Assembly (NCBI GenBank): GCA_947498455.1
Contig: CANMKK010000004.1
Coordinates: forward strand, 62,001 to 126,000
Direction of reading: 5' to 3'
DNA length: 64,000 nucleotides
DNA from: an uncultured Aquimarina sp.
GTDB lineage: Bacteria > Bacteroidota > Bacteroidia > Flavobacteriales > Flavobacteriaceae
The notes beneath the pieces were generated by a model. That model was not told the DNA's origin and did no database searches. It worked only from the letters and a program-made list of their open reading frames with translations. Position numbers and translations under genes: made by a program. Positions 6,859 to 14,568 of this stretch are shown piece after piece (positions within the stretch are counted from its first letter, which is position 1; the number at the start of each line of letters is the position of its first letter).

Positions 6859-7725
6859 TTAATTTGTAATTGCTTTATTTTTTTTAATACCAAGATAAAT
6901 GACAATTCCTCCGGTAAAGAACATCAATATACTGTATACAGCAGGAGCAATGGCATATGATGTATTGTTTAATAACACGATAGCAATGGATATAGCTAAT
7001 GTTCCATTCTGAATTCCTGATTCTACGGCTATGGAAATAGCGCTTTTTGTTTGAACCTGTAGTAATTTTGCAGAATAATAACCAATGATCATAGTGATAC
7101 TATTTAATAGTAAAGCAATTATTCCTGCATCCTGAAAATAAGAAATGAAATTATCTTTTTCTTTAATGGCGATACCTATAATTATCAATGCCAAAACAAG
7201 AACAGAAGCAATTCTAACGGGTTTAGCCATTTTTAAGGCAAACGTCTCATTATATTTTCTAATGAGCATTCCAATACCGACAGGAATAATAGTAATAACT
7301 AAAACTTGAACAATTGTTGTAATTACATCTAATTTGATGGATTGCTCCTCTTTTAAAAAATGCAAGAGTGCAAAATTTACAATAAAAGGTATGGTAATTA
7401 TGGTAATGAAACTACTCAATGCAGTAAGACTTACTGATAAAGCTGTATCTCCTTTAGCTAAATGGGATATTAAATTAGAAGTTGCTCCACCTGGACAAGC
7501 AACTAATATCATAATTCCTATTGCAATTTCTGGTCGTACAGGAAATAAAGAAGCCAAAGTAAACCCCACAAGTGGTAAAATTATCATCTGATTTGTTAAC
7601 CCAATTAAGATGGCTTTGGGATGTATAAATATTCTTTTAAAATCATCAAGAACTAGAGAAAGCCCCATTCCAAGCATAATTATGATTAAGGAGACGGCTA
7701 ATATAATCGTTGAGATAGTATCCAT
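6859..7725 (-). CDS. bile acid:sodium symporter family (BASS) transporter
   Basis: A 288-residue integral membrane protein with about nine hydrophobic helices. It carries the BASS signatures: ACPGGATSN followed by LISHLAKGD and SLTALSS (residues about 75-107), and ESGIQNGTLAISIA near residue 235, which corresponds to the conserved Glu-x-Gly-x-Gln-Asn sodium site. Members move bile acids or other organic anions such as pantoate with sodium, and the substrate is not predictable here. Start ATG 7725. It stands alone on the minus strand between the two tRNA arrays, with no obvious functional link to them. Confidence 0.88.
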   Translation of the reverse strand: MDTISTIILAVSLIIIMLGMGLSLVLDDFKRIFIHPKAILIGLTNQMIILPLVGFTLASLFPVRPEIAIGIMILVACPGGATSNLISHLAKGDTALSVSLTALSSFITIITIPFIVNFALLHFLKEEQSIKLDVITTIVQVLVITIIPVGIGMLIRKYNETFALKMAKPVRIASVLVLALIIIGIAIKEKDNFISYFQDAGIIALLLNSITMIIGYYSAKLLQVQTKSAISIAVESGIQNGTLAISIAIVLLNNTSYAIAPAVYSILMFFTGGIVIYLGIKKNKAITN

Positions 7726-7966
7726 GTTTCACTTTTCTGGTTTACTGTCTAAGATAAATATTTAAAAGAAATAAAATATACCTCAGAAGTGATATTTCTG
7801 GCTTTTGATTAAGCAATTCACAGAGGATGGAGATAAAGAGAGACTAAAAGAATAGCATTATAGAACTATAATGCTATCTGGATTAACCTTAAAGAATCTC
7901 CCAGAGAAAGTTATAGAATTCAATGTTGAATTCTTACATATTTATTAATCATTAAAATTATATATC

Positions 7967-8287
7967 ATGAAAAACAATCTATTGACAAGGTTTTTAAGTA
8001 AAACTGAAAACACAAAAAAATTCAACTTACAATCTAGAGTAAGAAGCATTATTTATGGTATGGAATCAATCCAGATCAATAAACCATCTGTTGTTTGGGG
8101 TAATTTAGATCCTGTTACAATGCGACTTATCGGAAATTATGAGAATGCTATCGAAAAAGATATGCTCAATGAAGAGTTCAAGATTATTCAAGAGGATACA
8201 TGTTGCAATATCCTGGTTTTAGAAAGAAATCATTTTACCAAAAGAGGCAGCCGGGATAATGAATTTCAATTAATAAAGAGTCCGTAA
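7967..8287 (+). CDS. hypothetical protein, 106 residues
   Basis: Starts at ATG 7967 (MKNNLLTRFLSKTENTKKF) and ends QLIKSP. Basic N-terminus, no signal peptide or membrane helix, with a Cys-Cys pair in EDTCCNILVLERNHF near residues 76-90. I do not recognise it. It is followed 18 bases later by another small frame and then a terminator, so the two look like one transcript between the two tRNA arrays. The codon use looks like that of its neighbours. Cytosolic location inferred. Confidence 0.6.
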   Translation: MKNNLLTRFLSKTENTKKFNLQSRVRSIIYGMESIQINKPSVVWGNLDPVTMRLIGNYENAIEKDMLNEEFKIIQEDTCCNILVLERNHFTKRGSRDNEFQLIKSP

Positions 8288-8305
8288 TACATATAATTAA
8301 AAATA

Positions 8306-8473
8306 ATGAAAACACAATATACTATACCAACCAAAAGAAAAGAAAAAAATGGTATTCATCCATTCCTAATAAAATTTATATCAGGATATATTAATGCTAC
8401 CAGTAAAGCCTTATATCCTGATAAAGATATTCCACAGGTAAAAAACGATCGAAATAGAATTTTTTATAAATAA
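8306..8473 (+). CDS. hypothetical small protein, 55 residues
   Basis: An ATG frame of 55 codons starting MKTQYTIPTKRKEK and ending NRIFYK, 18 bases after the 106-residue gene and 8 bases before an intrinsic terminator. It is basic and has no membrane segment. The tight placement between a CDS and a terminator supports it as a real gene in a two-gene transcript. Function unknown. Confidence 0.5.
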   Translation: MKTQYTIPTKRKEKNGIHPFLIKFISGYINATSKALYPDKDIPQVKNDRNRIFYK

Positions 8474-8481
8474 AAAATAAG

Positions 8482-8518
8482 AAGGGTTGTATGGACTAAA
8501 ATTTACGCAACCCTTTTT
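8482..8518 (+). terminator. intrinsic terminator after the two small genes
   Basis: AAGGGTTG 8482-8489 pairs with CAACCCTT 8508-8515, followed by a T run. Confidence 0.75.
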
Positions 8519-8590
8519 ATGATACAGCATCTAGGAATTAAACAATGGTAGGGAATCAAATTCTTACAAGAGTTACTTAAAAACTACGCA

Positions 8591-9031
8591 ATGAAAAAGC
8601 TACTATTTGTCAGTCTTTTAATGAGTATATTATTTTCTTGTTCCAATGATGATGATACAGGAAACGCTTTTATAGCGGATCAATTTCCTCAAAAATGGCA
8701 GTTAATTGAGATGACGGGTTCAATTGCTGATATGCCTCCATTAACAGGAGATAACCTGGAGTGGCAGGAATCGTATCTATTACAATCAGATAATACATTT
8801 ATTAAATCTCGTGAACGTGATAATGTTACTACAGAGGCAAAAGGGGCTTTTACTATTAAGTCAGATGCTGGAGGAAGTTTTGCAGAACTTACATATGAAA
8901 CAGAGAACAGTTTAATAGAAAATTGTTCTGTAGAATTGAAAGAAATTATGAGGTTTAACTCAGTGAATAGAATGTCAGGAATCTCACAAGCTTGTGATGG
9001 CCCTGGATTATTGTATGAACGAATAGAATAA
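8591..9031 (+). CDS. lipoprotein, lipocalin-like fold suspected
   Basis: A 146-residue protein with a lipoprotein signal (MKKLLFVSLLMSILFSC, lipid-modified Cys at 17) followed by the acidic SNDDDTG tether common in flavobacteria. The mature part has short beta-rich stretches (KWQLIEMTGS, ESYLLQSDNTFIKSR) and an arrangement resembling small lipocalin-like lipoproteins that begin with a W-x-L-x-x-x-x-G motif. Two further Cys residues (ENCS and QACDG) may form a disulfide. It lies on the outer or inner membrane facing the periplasm. Specific function unknown. Confidence 0.72.
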   Translation: MKKLLFVSLLMSILFSCSNDDDTGNAFIADQFPQKWQLIEMTGSIADMPPLTGDNLEWQESYLLQSDNTFIKSRERDNVTTEAKGAFTIKSDAGGSFAELTYETENSLIENCSVELKEIMRFNSVNRMSGISQACDGPGLLYERIE

Positions 9032-9311
9032 TCTTTTTAAGGCCTTCCGAAGTATAGTTTAATACATTTTATAAATTAAAAACATAATATATTAATATTT
9101 AATTAATTCTGGTTCTTGTCTCTAGAAGCGTAGCGATCTAGATTTAAAAATTTAGGAAGCTAGTGTAATTAAATATTCCTATCTAAAATATCAAGCAAGT
9201 CTTGTTAAGTGTTTCTGTATAGTACTATTGTGTGAGGGATTGCAGTCTTGTATGATTTCTTCATATTCAACTTGACTTGAAGGTTTGTTGATTACCAAAA
9301 GTCAACACCAC
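9032..9311. other. gene-free stretch before the permuted tRNA array
   Basis: No CDS. It contains an inverted repeat of TCTAGA (9121-9126 and 9137-9142) and TGTTGA/TCAACA around 9290-9307, plus long-range CAAGTC/GACTTG complementarity. No convincing TAnnTTTG promoter for the array was found. Confidence 0.4.
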
Positions 9312-9395
9312 TCTATGTGTCATGGGTTCGAATCCCATCGAGGTCTCCAATATATATAAAATGACCTCGTAGCTCAGTCCGGTCAGAGCAATAGA
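9312..9395 (+). tRNA. permuted tRNA A: 3' half, spacer, then 5' half (isotype unknown)
   Basis: The 3' half comes first: TCTAT (anticodon stem 3' strand, 9312-9316), GTGTC (variable loop), ATGGG/CCCAT T stem around TTCGAAT, CGAGGTC acceptor 9339-9345, T, then CCA at 9347-9349. After a 13-base A/T spacer the 5' half follows: GACCTCG acceptor 9363-9369, TA, D arm GCTC/GAGC with GG, A, and ATAGA 9391-9395. Acceptor strands pair 7 of 7 and anticodon strands 5 of 5, all in the correct cloverleaf positions, but only if the halves are circularly permuted. The break falls in the anticodon loop. No clear U33 or anticodon can be read. Confidence 0.6.
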
Positions 9396-9403
9396 TAATT
9401 CTT

Positions 9404-9501
9404 GTGGGTTCGAGTCCCACTATCCAATAGGATATGGCGGAATTGGTATACGCACCAGACTAAAAATCTGGCTGAATTGGCACTGAAAATGCCTCTTTTT
9501 T
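9404..9501 (+). tRNA. permuted tRNA B: leucine-type, T arm upstream of the 5' end
   Basis: GTGGG/CCCAC T stem around TTCGAGT (9404-9420) is followed by acceptor TATCCAA 9421-9427. The leucine-type 5' half then starts at once: TAGGATA 9428-9434, TG, D arm GCGG...ACGC with TTGG, anticodon stem CCAGA/TCTGG around CTAAAAA, and a long variable arm GGCA/TGCC 9479-9493 running into six Ts. Acceptor strands pair 6 of 7 (GGATA/TATCC core). There is no linker for a discriminator base or CCA between the two strands, so a mature end would need trimming. The anticodon reads AAA where leucine tRNAs of this body normally have TAA. Confidence 0.55.
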
Positions 9502-9505
9502 ATGC

Positions 9506-9582
9506 GCAGGTTCGAATCCTGTCGAGGACACTTTTATTAGTTCTCGTAGCTTAGTGGATAGAGCACTACATTCAGTTTGTAG
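9506..9582 (+). tRNA. permuted tRNA C: T arm upstream of the 5' half, anticodon CAG
   Basis: The 3' half is GCAGG/CCTGT T stem around TTCGAAT (9506-9522), acceptor CGAGGAC 9523-9529 and discriminator A. After a 9-base linker the 5' half follows: GTTCTCG 9540-9546, TA, D arm GCTT...GAGC, A, and anticodon stem CTACA/TGTAG around TTCAGTT (anticodon CAG, 9573-9575). Acceptor strands pair 7 of 7 with one G-T. The break lies in the variable loop. The body lacks a long variable arm, so a CAG (leucine) anticodon is surprising. Bases after 9582 fold into other hairpins and not into a T arm. Confidence 0.55.
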
Positions 9583-9720
9583 GTTAAAAAGCTGAATCAT
9601 CTTGTAAAACTGATTCACAGAAAAACTGTGATTGATACATCCGTGTCATAAGCAAAGATGCTTTTACATAGCTTTAAAAATACCTTGAACTATGGGTATC
9701 TATGATTAATGAGTTCGTTA
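9583..9720 (+). other. hairpin series after the permuted array
   Basis: TGAATCA 9593-9599 pairs with TGATTCA 9611-9617. CACAG 9616-9620 pairs with CTGTG 9626-9630 around AAAAA. ATACC 9680-9684 pairs with GGTAT 9695-9699. No T run marks a classic terminator. It may be the 3' trailer of the array transcript. From 9720 to 9934 I see nothing definite. Confidence 0.4.
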
Positions 9721-9934
9721 CTTTTTTATAGCATCACATCAGGAATTGTACATCCTCGAGGGAATAACTTTTTTGATGATGATCTATTTTAAACTAGTGA
9801 ATATATGATTATAAACCGATAGTTCCGTATTGGAAAAGTGATGTGTCGATCACAACTTTTTCTACATAAAATAACAATTCGTTACGGGGATTGTCATTCA
9901 AATATTTCAATAATAATAATTTAAAAGCGAAGAA

Positions 9935-11035
9935 ATGAAAAGAGTAAGAATCAATGGAGGAAAAGTTGGTTTGGTTTTCAGAAGAGGAGATTATAATCGT
10001 GTACTTACACAGGGTATACATTGGTTGGGGTTTAATGAGCGTATACTACAGTATGATATATCTAAGCCCTTTGTTACCACTATTGCTGCAGAATTAGTAT
10101 TAAACGATGAGAAGTTAAGTGAGATGATTCATGTATTGGATATTTCAGATAATGAAATGATGCTCGTATATGAAAATGGAAATTTTAAGAAAACACTATC
10201 ATCTGGAAGACATCTATATTGGAAAGGTTTGATTGATTATTCTTTTGTAAAAGTGGATCTGAGTAAAGTATACATTACCGAAAAAATAGAAAAGACACTA
10301 TTTAGCCATTACGCATTGAGTCAATATATTAGAACTTTTGAAGTTGCCGCTTATGAAAAAGCAGTTTTGATTATAGATGATGTATATACCAAAACATTAG
10401 ATGGAGGTACGTATCGTTTTTGGAAAAATGATACTTCAATCAAAATCGCTAAAGTTGATTTGCGTCAATTGCAACTAGAAATTTCTGGTCAAGAATTGCT
10501 TACTAAAGATAAAGCAGGGATACGTATCAACTTTTATATCCAATATAAAGTTACGGATATTAAAAAAGCATTGCTTGATACTAAAGATTATGAAAAACAG
10601 CTATATATCGCGATGCAATTAGCACTTAGGGCTTTCGTAGGAAATTATTCACTAGATGAACTATTGGAACGTAAAGAAAATATGGTAGATGCTATATTGG
10701 AATTCACAAAAGATCAGGTAGTTAAAATAGGAATAAGAGTATTGAATTGTGGTATCAGGGATATTATCCTAACTGGTGAAATGAAAGAGATCATGAATCA
10801 GGTATTGATAGCGCAAAAGAGAGCTCAGGCTAATACCATTACCAGACGAGAAGAAACAGCGTCGACCAGAAGTTTACTAAATACAGCAAAACTAATGGAG
10901 GATAACGAGATGCTCTACAAGCTTAAAGAAATGGAGTATGTAGAGAAAATTGCAGATAAGATTGGAGAGATCACAGTTTCAGGTAATGATGGTATGGTAA
11001 AACAACTAAAAGACATATTCTCTGTGAATAGGTAG
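9935..11035 (+). CDS. slipin family (SPFH/band 7) protein
   Basis: A 366-residue protein without a membrane helix. The N-terminal half holds three similar beta units: GLVFRRGDYNRVLTQGIHW (near 12-30), MLVYENGNFKKTLSSGRHLYW (near 74-94) and VLIIDDVYTKTLDGGTYRFW (near 142-161). The SPFH domain follows (residues about 170-300, with GQELLTKDKAGIRINFYIQYKV and GIRVLNCGIRDIIL), then a helical tail (MNQVLIAQKRAQANTITRREETASTR). SPFH proteins form ring or cage oligomers at membranes. This subtype, with the repeated G-x-H-x-x-W units, is one I recall beside RtcB-type RNA-repair genes. It directly follows the permuted tRNA array, which makes that link worth testing. No partner gene is visible. Confidence 0.85.
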   Translation: MKRVRINGGKVGLVFRRGDYNRVLTQGIHWLGFNERILQYDISKPFVTTIAAELVLNDEKLSEMIHVLDISDNEMMLVYENGNFKKTLSSGRHLYWKGLIDYSFVKVDLSKVYITEKIEKTLFSHYALSQYIRTFEVAAYEKAVLIIDDVYTKTLDGGTYRFWKNDTSIKIAKVDLRQLQLEISGQELLTKDKAGIRINFYIQYKVTDIKKALLDTKDYEKQLYIAMQLALRAFVGNYSLDELLERKENMVDAILEFTKDQVVKIGIRVLNCGIRDIILTGEMKEIMNQVLIAQKRAQANTITRREETASTRSLLNTAKLMEDNEMLYKLKEMEYVEKIADKIGEITVSGNDGMVKQLKDIFSVNR

Positions 11036-11043
11036 GTGTGAAA

Positions 11044-11083
11044 AAAAATGCGTAGGATTCTAATGTTCTACGCATTTTTATAT
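11044..11083 (+). terminator. intrinsic terminator after the slipin gene
   Basis: AAAAATGCGTAG 11044-11055 pairs with CTACGCATTTTT 11068-11079, with T/A runs on both sides, so it could work in both directions. Confidence 0.75.
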
Positions 11084-11144
11084 TTTATCACTTGAATGTT
11101 GTAGAATTAGATTTTCCTGAGTCTAGAATTAAATTGAGATAACA

Positions 11145-12137
11145 CTAAACAAACTGAAATCCAGCAAACTTATCTTGGATTTCATCGAAAGTATCGAAGA
11201 CATCTTTAGAGTCGTCACTGGTTACCATTTTCATTCGGTATTCCTTAAAATGAGGAATTCCTTTGAAGTAATTGGTATAATGTCTTCTTGTTTCGAAAAC
11301 TCCCAACTTTTCACCTTTCCAATCAATGGACATTTCTAGGTGTCTACGAGCTGCAATTACCCGTTCTTCTATAGTAGGAGGTGGTAGATGCTGACCTGTT
11401 TTAAAATAATGTTTTACTTCTTTAAAAAACCAAGGATACCCAATGGTTGCACGGCCTATCATAGCTCCATCTAGCCCATACTGATCTCGCATTTCCATAG
11501 CACGCTCTGGAGAATCCACATCTCCATTACCAAAAACAGGAATATGCATTCTGGAGTTGTTTTTCACCTCTGCAATCGGTTTCCAATCGGCACTCCCTTT
11601 ATACATCTGTGCACGGGTACGACCATGAATGGCAATTGCTTTTGCTCCAACATCTTGTAGTCGTTCTGCTACCTCCACTATTTTTATAGAGTCATGATCC
11701 CAACCTAATCTTGTTTTTACGGTGACAGGTAGCTTGGTATGATTTACCATAGCTTTTGTAAGAGAGACCATAAGGTCAATATCTTTAAGAATTCCTGCTC
11801 CTGCTCCTTTGCTCACTACTTTTTTTACAGGACATCCAAAATTAATGTCAATAATATCCGGGCCAGAGGCTTCTACAATCTCTACGGATTTAAGCATAGA
11901 ATCGAGATTAGCACCAAAAATCTGAATTCCGACTGGTCGCTCCTTTTCGTAGATATCTAATTTCATCACACTCTTGGCAGCATCCCTAATTAATCCTTCA
12001 CTGGATATAAATTCGGTATATACTACATCAGCGCCTTGTTCTTTGCACAACGCACGAAAAGGCGGATCACTAACATCTTCCATTGGTGCAAGTAACAATG
12101 GAAATTCTCCCACATCTATGTCTCCTATCTTAGCCAC
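11145..12137 (-). CDS. dusB: tRNA-dihydrouridine synthase B
   Basis: A 330-residue flavoenzyme that reduces specific uridines in the tRNA D loop to dihydrouridine using FMN and NADPH. Seen in order: APMEDVSDPPFR (FMN site, residues 17-28), NFGCPVKKVVSKGAGAG (catalytic Cys in GCPV), VKTRLGWD, IHGRTRAQMYKGSADW and FGNGDV. Length is normal for DusB. The annotated start is GTG at 12137; the next residues KIGDIDVGEFPLLLAPM match the usual N-terminus of the family, so the GTG is credible. It stands alone between two converging or diverging genes and is divergent from lepA. Confidence 0.93.
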   Translation of the reverse strand: MAKIGDIDVGEFPLLLAPMEDVSDPPFRALCKEQGADVVYTEFISSEGLIRDAAKSVMKLDIYEKERPVGIQIFGANLDSMLKSVEIVEASGPDIIDINFGCPVKKVVSKGAGAGILKDIDLMVSLTKAMVNHTKLPVTVKTRLGWDHDSIKIVEVAERLQDVGAKAIAIHGRTRAQMYKGSADWKPIAEVKNNSRMHIPVFGNGDVDSPERAMEMRDQYGLDGAMIGRATIGYPWFFKEVKHYFKTGQHLPPPTIEERVIAARRHLEMSIDWKGEKLGVFETRRHYTNYFKGIPHFKEYRMKMVTSDDSKDVFDTFDEIQDKFAGFQFV

Positions 12138-12284
12138 AAACTTTGTTTAATTATAAGTTAATTACAATTTTAAATATGAGGCAAAAGTACAAATAATAGA
12201 GAATCTTAGCAGATCTATCAGGTTTTAGAAACCTTAGGAGCCTAAAAATACGTGAGTAGATGATATAAACCTTCTAAAATCGAT

Positions 12285-12292
12285 TATATTTG
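12285..12292 (+). promoter_or_regulatory. -7 promoter element for the lepA leader
   Basis: TATATTTG is a perfect TAnnTTTG match. Transcription would start near 12299, just before the structured leader. No clear TTTG lies 19-21 bases upstream. Confidence 0.55.
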
Positions 12293-12299
12293 CAAGTCA

Positions 12300-12460
12300 T
12301 TACAGTAGTGGAAACTGCGTTAGGGATTACTCATTGGTTTCTATTTTGAGAAATAAGAAATCGTGAATAAATATTTGCAGAGGAAATCCCGCAGCCTGAC
12401 TCAGGAAGTGCGATGAATTGAAACGGAAAGCCCGACCCCTTTTGGGTAACGCCCTAAATA
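12300..12460 (+). ncRNA. structured RNA upstream of lepA
   Basis: The region is richer in G/C than its surroundings and highly structured. A closing stem TTAGGG 12320-12325 pairs with CCCTAA 12452-12457. Inside are GGTTTCT/AGAAATC (12336-12342, 12356-12362), a compound hairpin CGCA-CCTG/CAGG-TGCG (12390-12412) and ACCC/GGGT (12435-12447). GGGATT at 12323 can alternatively pair with AATCCC at 12385, giving two exclusive folds. It ends 17-20 bases before the lepA ATG. Candidates are a free-standing RNA (the 6S-Flavo family would be the first to test) or a cis leader of lepA. Identity unproven. Confidence 0.55.
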
Positions 12461-12477
12461 ATAGTTGAAAAAGAAGA

Positions 12478-14274
12478 ATGAAGAACATAAGAAACTTTTG
12501 CATAATAGCACATATTGACCACGGTAAGAGTACACTGGCAGATCGTTTATTGGATTTTACAGGATCTGTTACAGCTCGTGAGGCGCAAGCGCAATTACTA
12601 GATAGTATGGATCTGGAGCGTGAACGTGGAATTACCATTAAGAGTCACGCGATCCAGATGGAATATACGTATAAAGGAGAGGATTATATACTAAATCTTA
12701 TTGATACTCCTGGTCACGTAGATTTTTCTTATGAAGTCTCTCGTTCTATTGCTGCTTGCGAAGGTGCTTTGTTGATTGTAGATGCTGCGCAAAGTATACA
12801 GGCACAGACAATTTCTAATCTATATTTGGCTTTAGAAAATGATTTGGAAATTATACCGGTACTTAACAAGGTAGACTTACCAAGTGCAAATCCAGAAGAA
12901 GTGACGGATGATATAGTGGATTTGTTAGGGTGTGATGCAGAAGATGTAATCCCGGCAAGTGCAAAAACTGGTATCGGGATTGAAGAAATTCTTACGGCTA
13001 TTATAGAGCGTGTTCCTGCGCCTAATGGGAATCCGGATGAACCCTTACAAGCCTTGATTTTTGACTCTGTATACAACTCTTTTAGAGGAGTAGAAACCTA
13101 TTTTAAGGTGGTAAATGGAGAAATTAGGAAAGGACAACAGATAAAATTTGTTGCTACTGGAAAGAATTATTTTGCTGATGAGGTAGGAACGCTGAAACTA
13201 AATCAGGTCGTTAGAAAAGAAATTAAAACAGGAGATGTTGGATACTTGATAACGGGTATCAAAGATGCACGTGAGGTAAAAGTAGGAGATACGATTACAG
13301 ATGCTAAAACACCAACGCAGAATGCGATTGATGGTTTTGAGGATGTGAAACCAATGGTATTTGCTGGTATTTACCCTGTGGATACGGAAGATTATGAAGA
13401 ACTAAGGGCTTCTATGGAGAAGTTACAACTTAATGATGCATCCTTAGTATTTGTACCAGAGAGTTCAGCAGCTTTAGGCTTTGGTTTTAGATGTGGTTTT
13501 CTGGGGATGCTGCATATGGAGATTATCCAAGAGCGATTGGAGCGGGAATTTAATATGACTGTAATTACCACAGTGCCTAACGTATCGTATCATGCATTTA
13601 CGAATAAAAACCCTGATGACATCATTATTGTTAATAATCCTTCTGATTTGCCTGATCCCTCTTCTATGAATCGTGTAGAAGAGCCGTTTATTAAAGCTTC
13701 TATTATTACAAAAGCGGATTTTGTGGGATCTGTAATGTCTTTATGTATCGAAAAAAGAGGAGAAATAACAAACCAAACCTATTTAACTACAGAACGTGTA
13801 GAGCTTACTTTTGATATGCCGCTTGCAGAGATCGTTTTTGATTTTTATGATCGTTTAAAAACAGTGTCCAAAGGGTATGCTTCTTTTGATTACACACCAA
13901 TTGGTATGCGTGCCTCTAAATTGGTAAAAGTAGATGTATTGCTGAATGGAAATATTGTAGATGCTTTATCTGCATTATTACATAAAGATAATGCCTATAA
14001 TATCGGGAAAAAGATTTGCGAGAAACTAAAGGAACTAATTCCCCGACAGCAATTTGATATTCCTATTCAGGCTGCTATTGGAGCCAAGTTTATAGCTCGT
14101 GAAACGGTAAAAGCATTGCGTAAGGATGTAACTGCTAAGTGTTATGGAGGAGATATTTCGCGTAAGAGAAAATTACTGGAAAAACAGAAAAAAGGTAAGA
14201 AGCGTATGCGTCAGGTGGGTAATGTAGAAATCCCTCAGGAAGCATTTATGGCTGTATTGAAGTTGAATGACTAA
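12478..14274 (+). CDS. lepA: elongation factor 4 (LepA), ribosomal back-translocase GTPase
   Basis: A 598-residue translation GTPase acting on stalled ribosomes and in ribosome assembly. The GTP-binding motifs are intact: [14 protein letters not shown] (G1, residues 11-24), [18 protein letters not shown] (G3), NKVDLP (G4) and [13 protein letters not shown]-like domains II, III and V follow ([14 protein letters not shown]), and the LepA-specific C-terminal domain ends with [22 protein letters not shown]. Length and content match typical LepA. Start ATG 12478, without a Shine-Dalgarno sequence, directly after the structured RNA, which could regulate it. Confidence 0.97.
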   Translation: MKNIRNFCIIAHIDHGKSTLADRLLDFTGSVTAREAQAQLLDSMDLERERGITIKSHAIQMEYTYKGEDYILNLIDTPGHVDFSYEVSRSIAACEGALLIVDAAQSIQAQTISNLYLALENDLEIIPVLNKVDLPSANPEEVTDDIVDLLGCDAEDVIPASAKTGIGIEEILTAIIERVPAPNGNPDEPLQALIFDSVYNSFRGVETYFKVVNGEIRKGQQIKFVATGKNYFADEVGTLKLNQVVRKEIKTGDVGYLITGIKDAREVKVGDTITDAKTPTQNAIDGFEDVKPMVFAGIYPVDTEDYEELRASMEKLQLNDASLVFVPESSAALGFGFRCGFLGMLHMEIIQERLEREFNMTVITTVPNVSYHAFTNKNPDDIIIVNNPSDLPDPSSMNRVEEPFIKASIITKADFVGSVMSLCIEKRGEITNQTYLTTERVELTFDMPLAEIVFDFYDRLKTVSKGYASFDYTPIGMRASKLVKVDVLLNGNIVDALSALLHKDNAYNIGKKICEKLKELIPRQQFDIPIQAAIGAKFIARETVKALRKDVTAKCYGGDISRKRKLLEKQKKGKKRMRQVGNVEIPQEAFMAVLKLND

Positions 14275-14568
14275 AACTTCGTCATAGAAGGTTTTATTCC
14301 TCCTCAAGGATTGTCTTAAAATAATTGTTTTGCGTAAAGTTCACTAGTGTATCTAAATTAAATACGTATCCCTTTACCAAAGTTTCAACTTGCCCAGAGT
14401 ATACGTTATGCCATCTTCAAAAGAATGAGGTTTTAAAGTCTTTCATTGAATACAACACAACTAGAGTTGTAGGTGAGAAAAAGCGGATGGAATAGTATTT
14501 TTTTAATAAGCCGAATTCAAATAAAGTTAGCAATAGTGCGTTGTTTTTTATAACCTAAAGAATTTTAT
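14275..14568. other. intergenic stretch after lepA
   Basis: No coding frame, tRNA, clear terminator or repeat is visible. A/T-rich spacer that probably contains the promoter of the next gene. Confidence 0.4.

Noticed and set aside
9428..9530. Normal-order tRNA from 5' half B joined to 3' half C
   Set aside because: The acceptor strands TAGGATA and CGAGGAC do not pair; both pair instead with halves in permuted order.
12327..12638. Minus-strand 103-codon frame over the lepA leader
   Set aside because: Antisense shadow of lepA and of the structured RNA.
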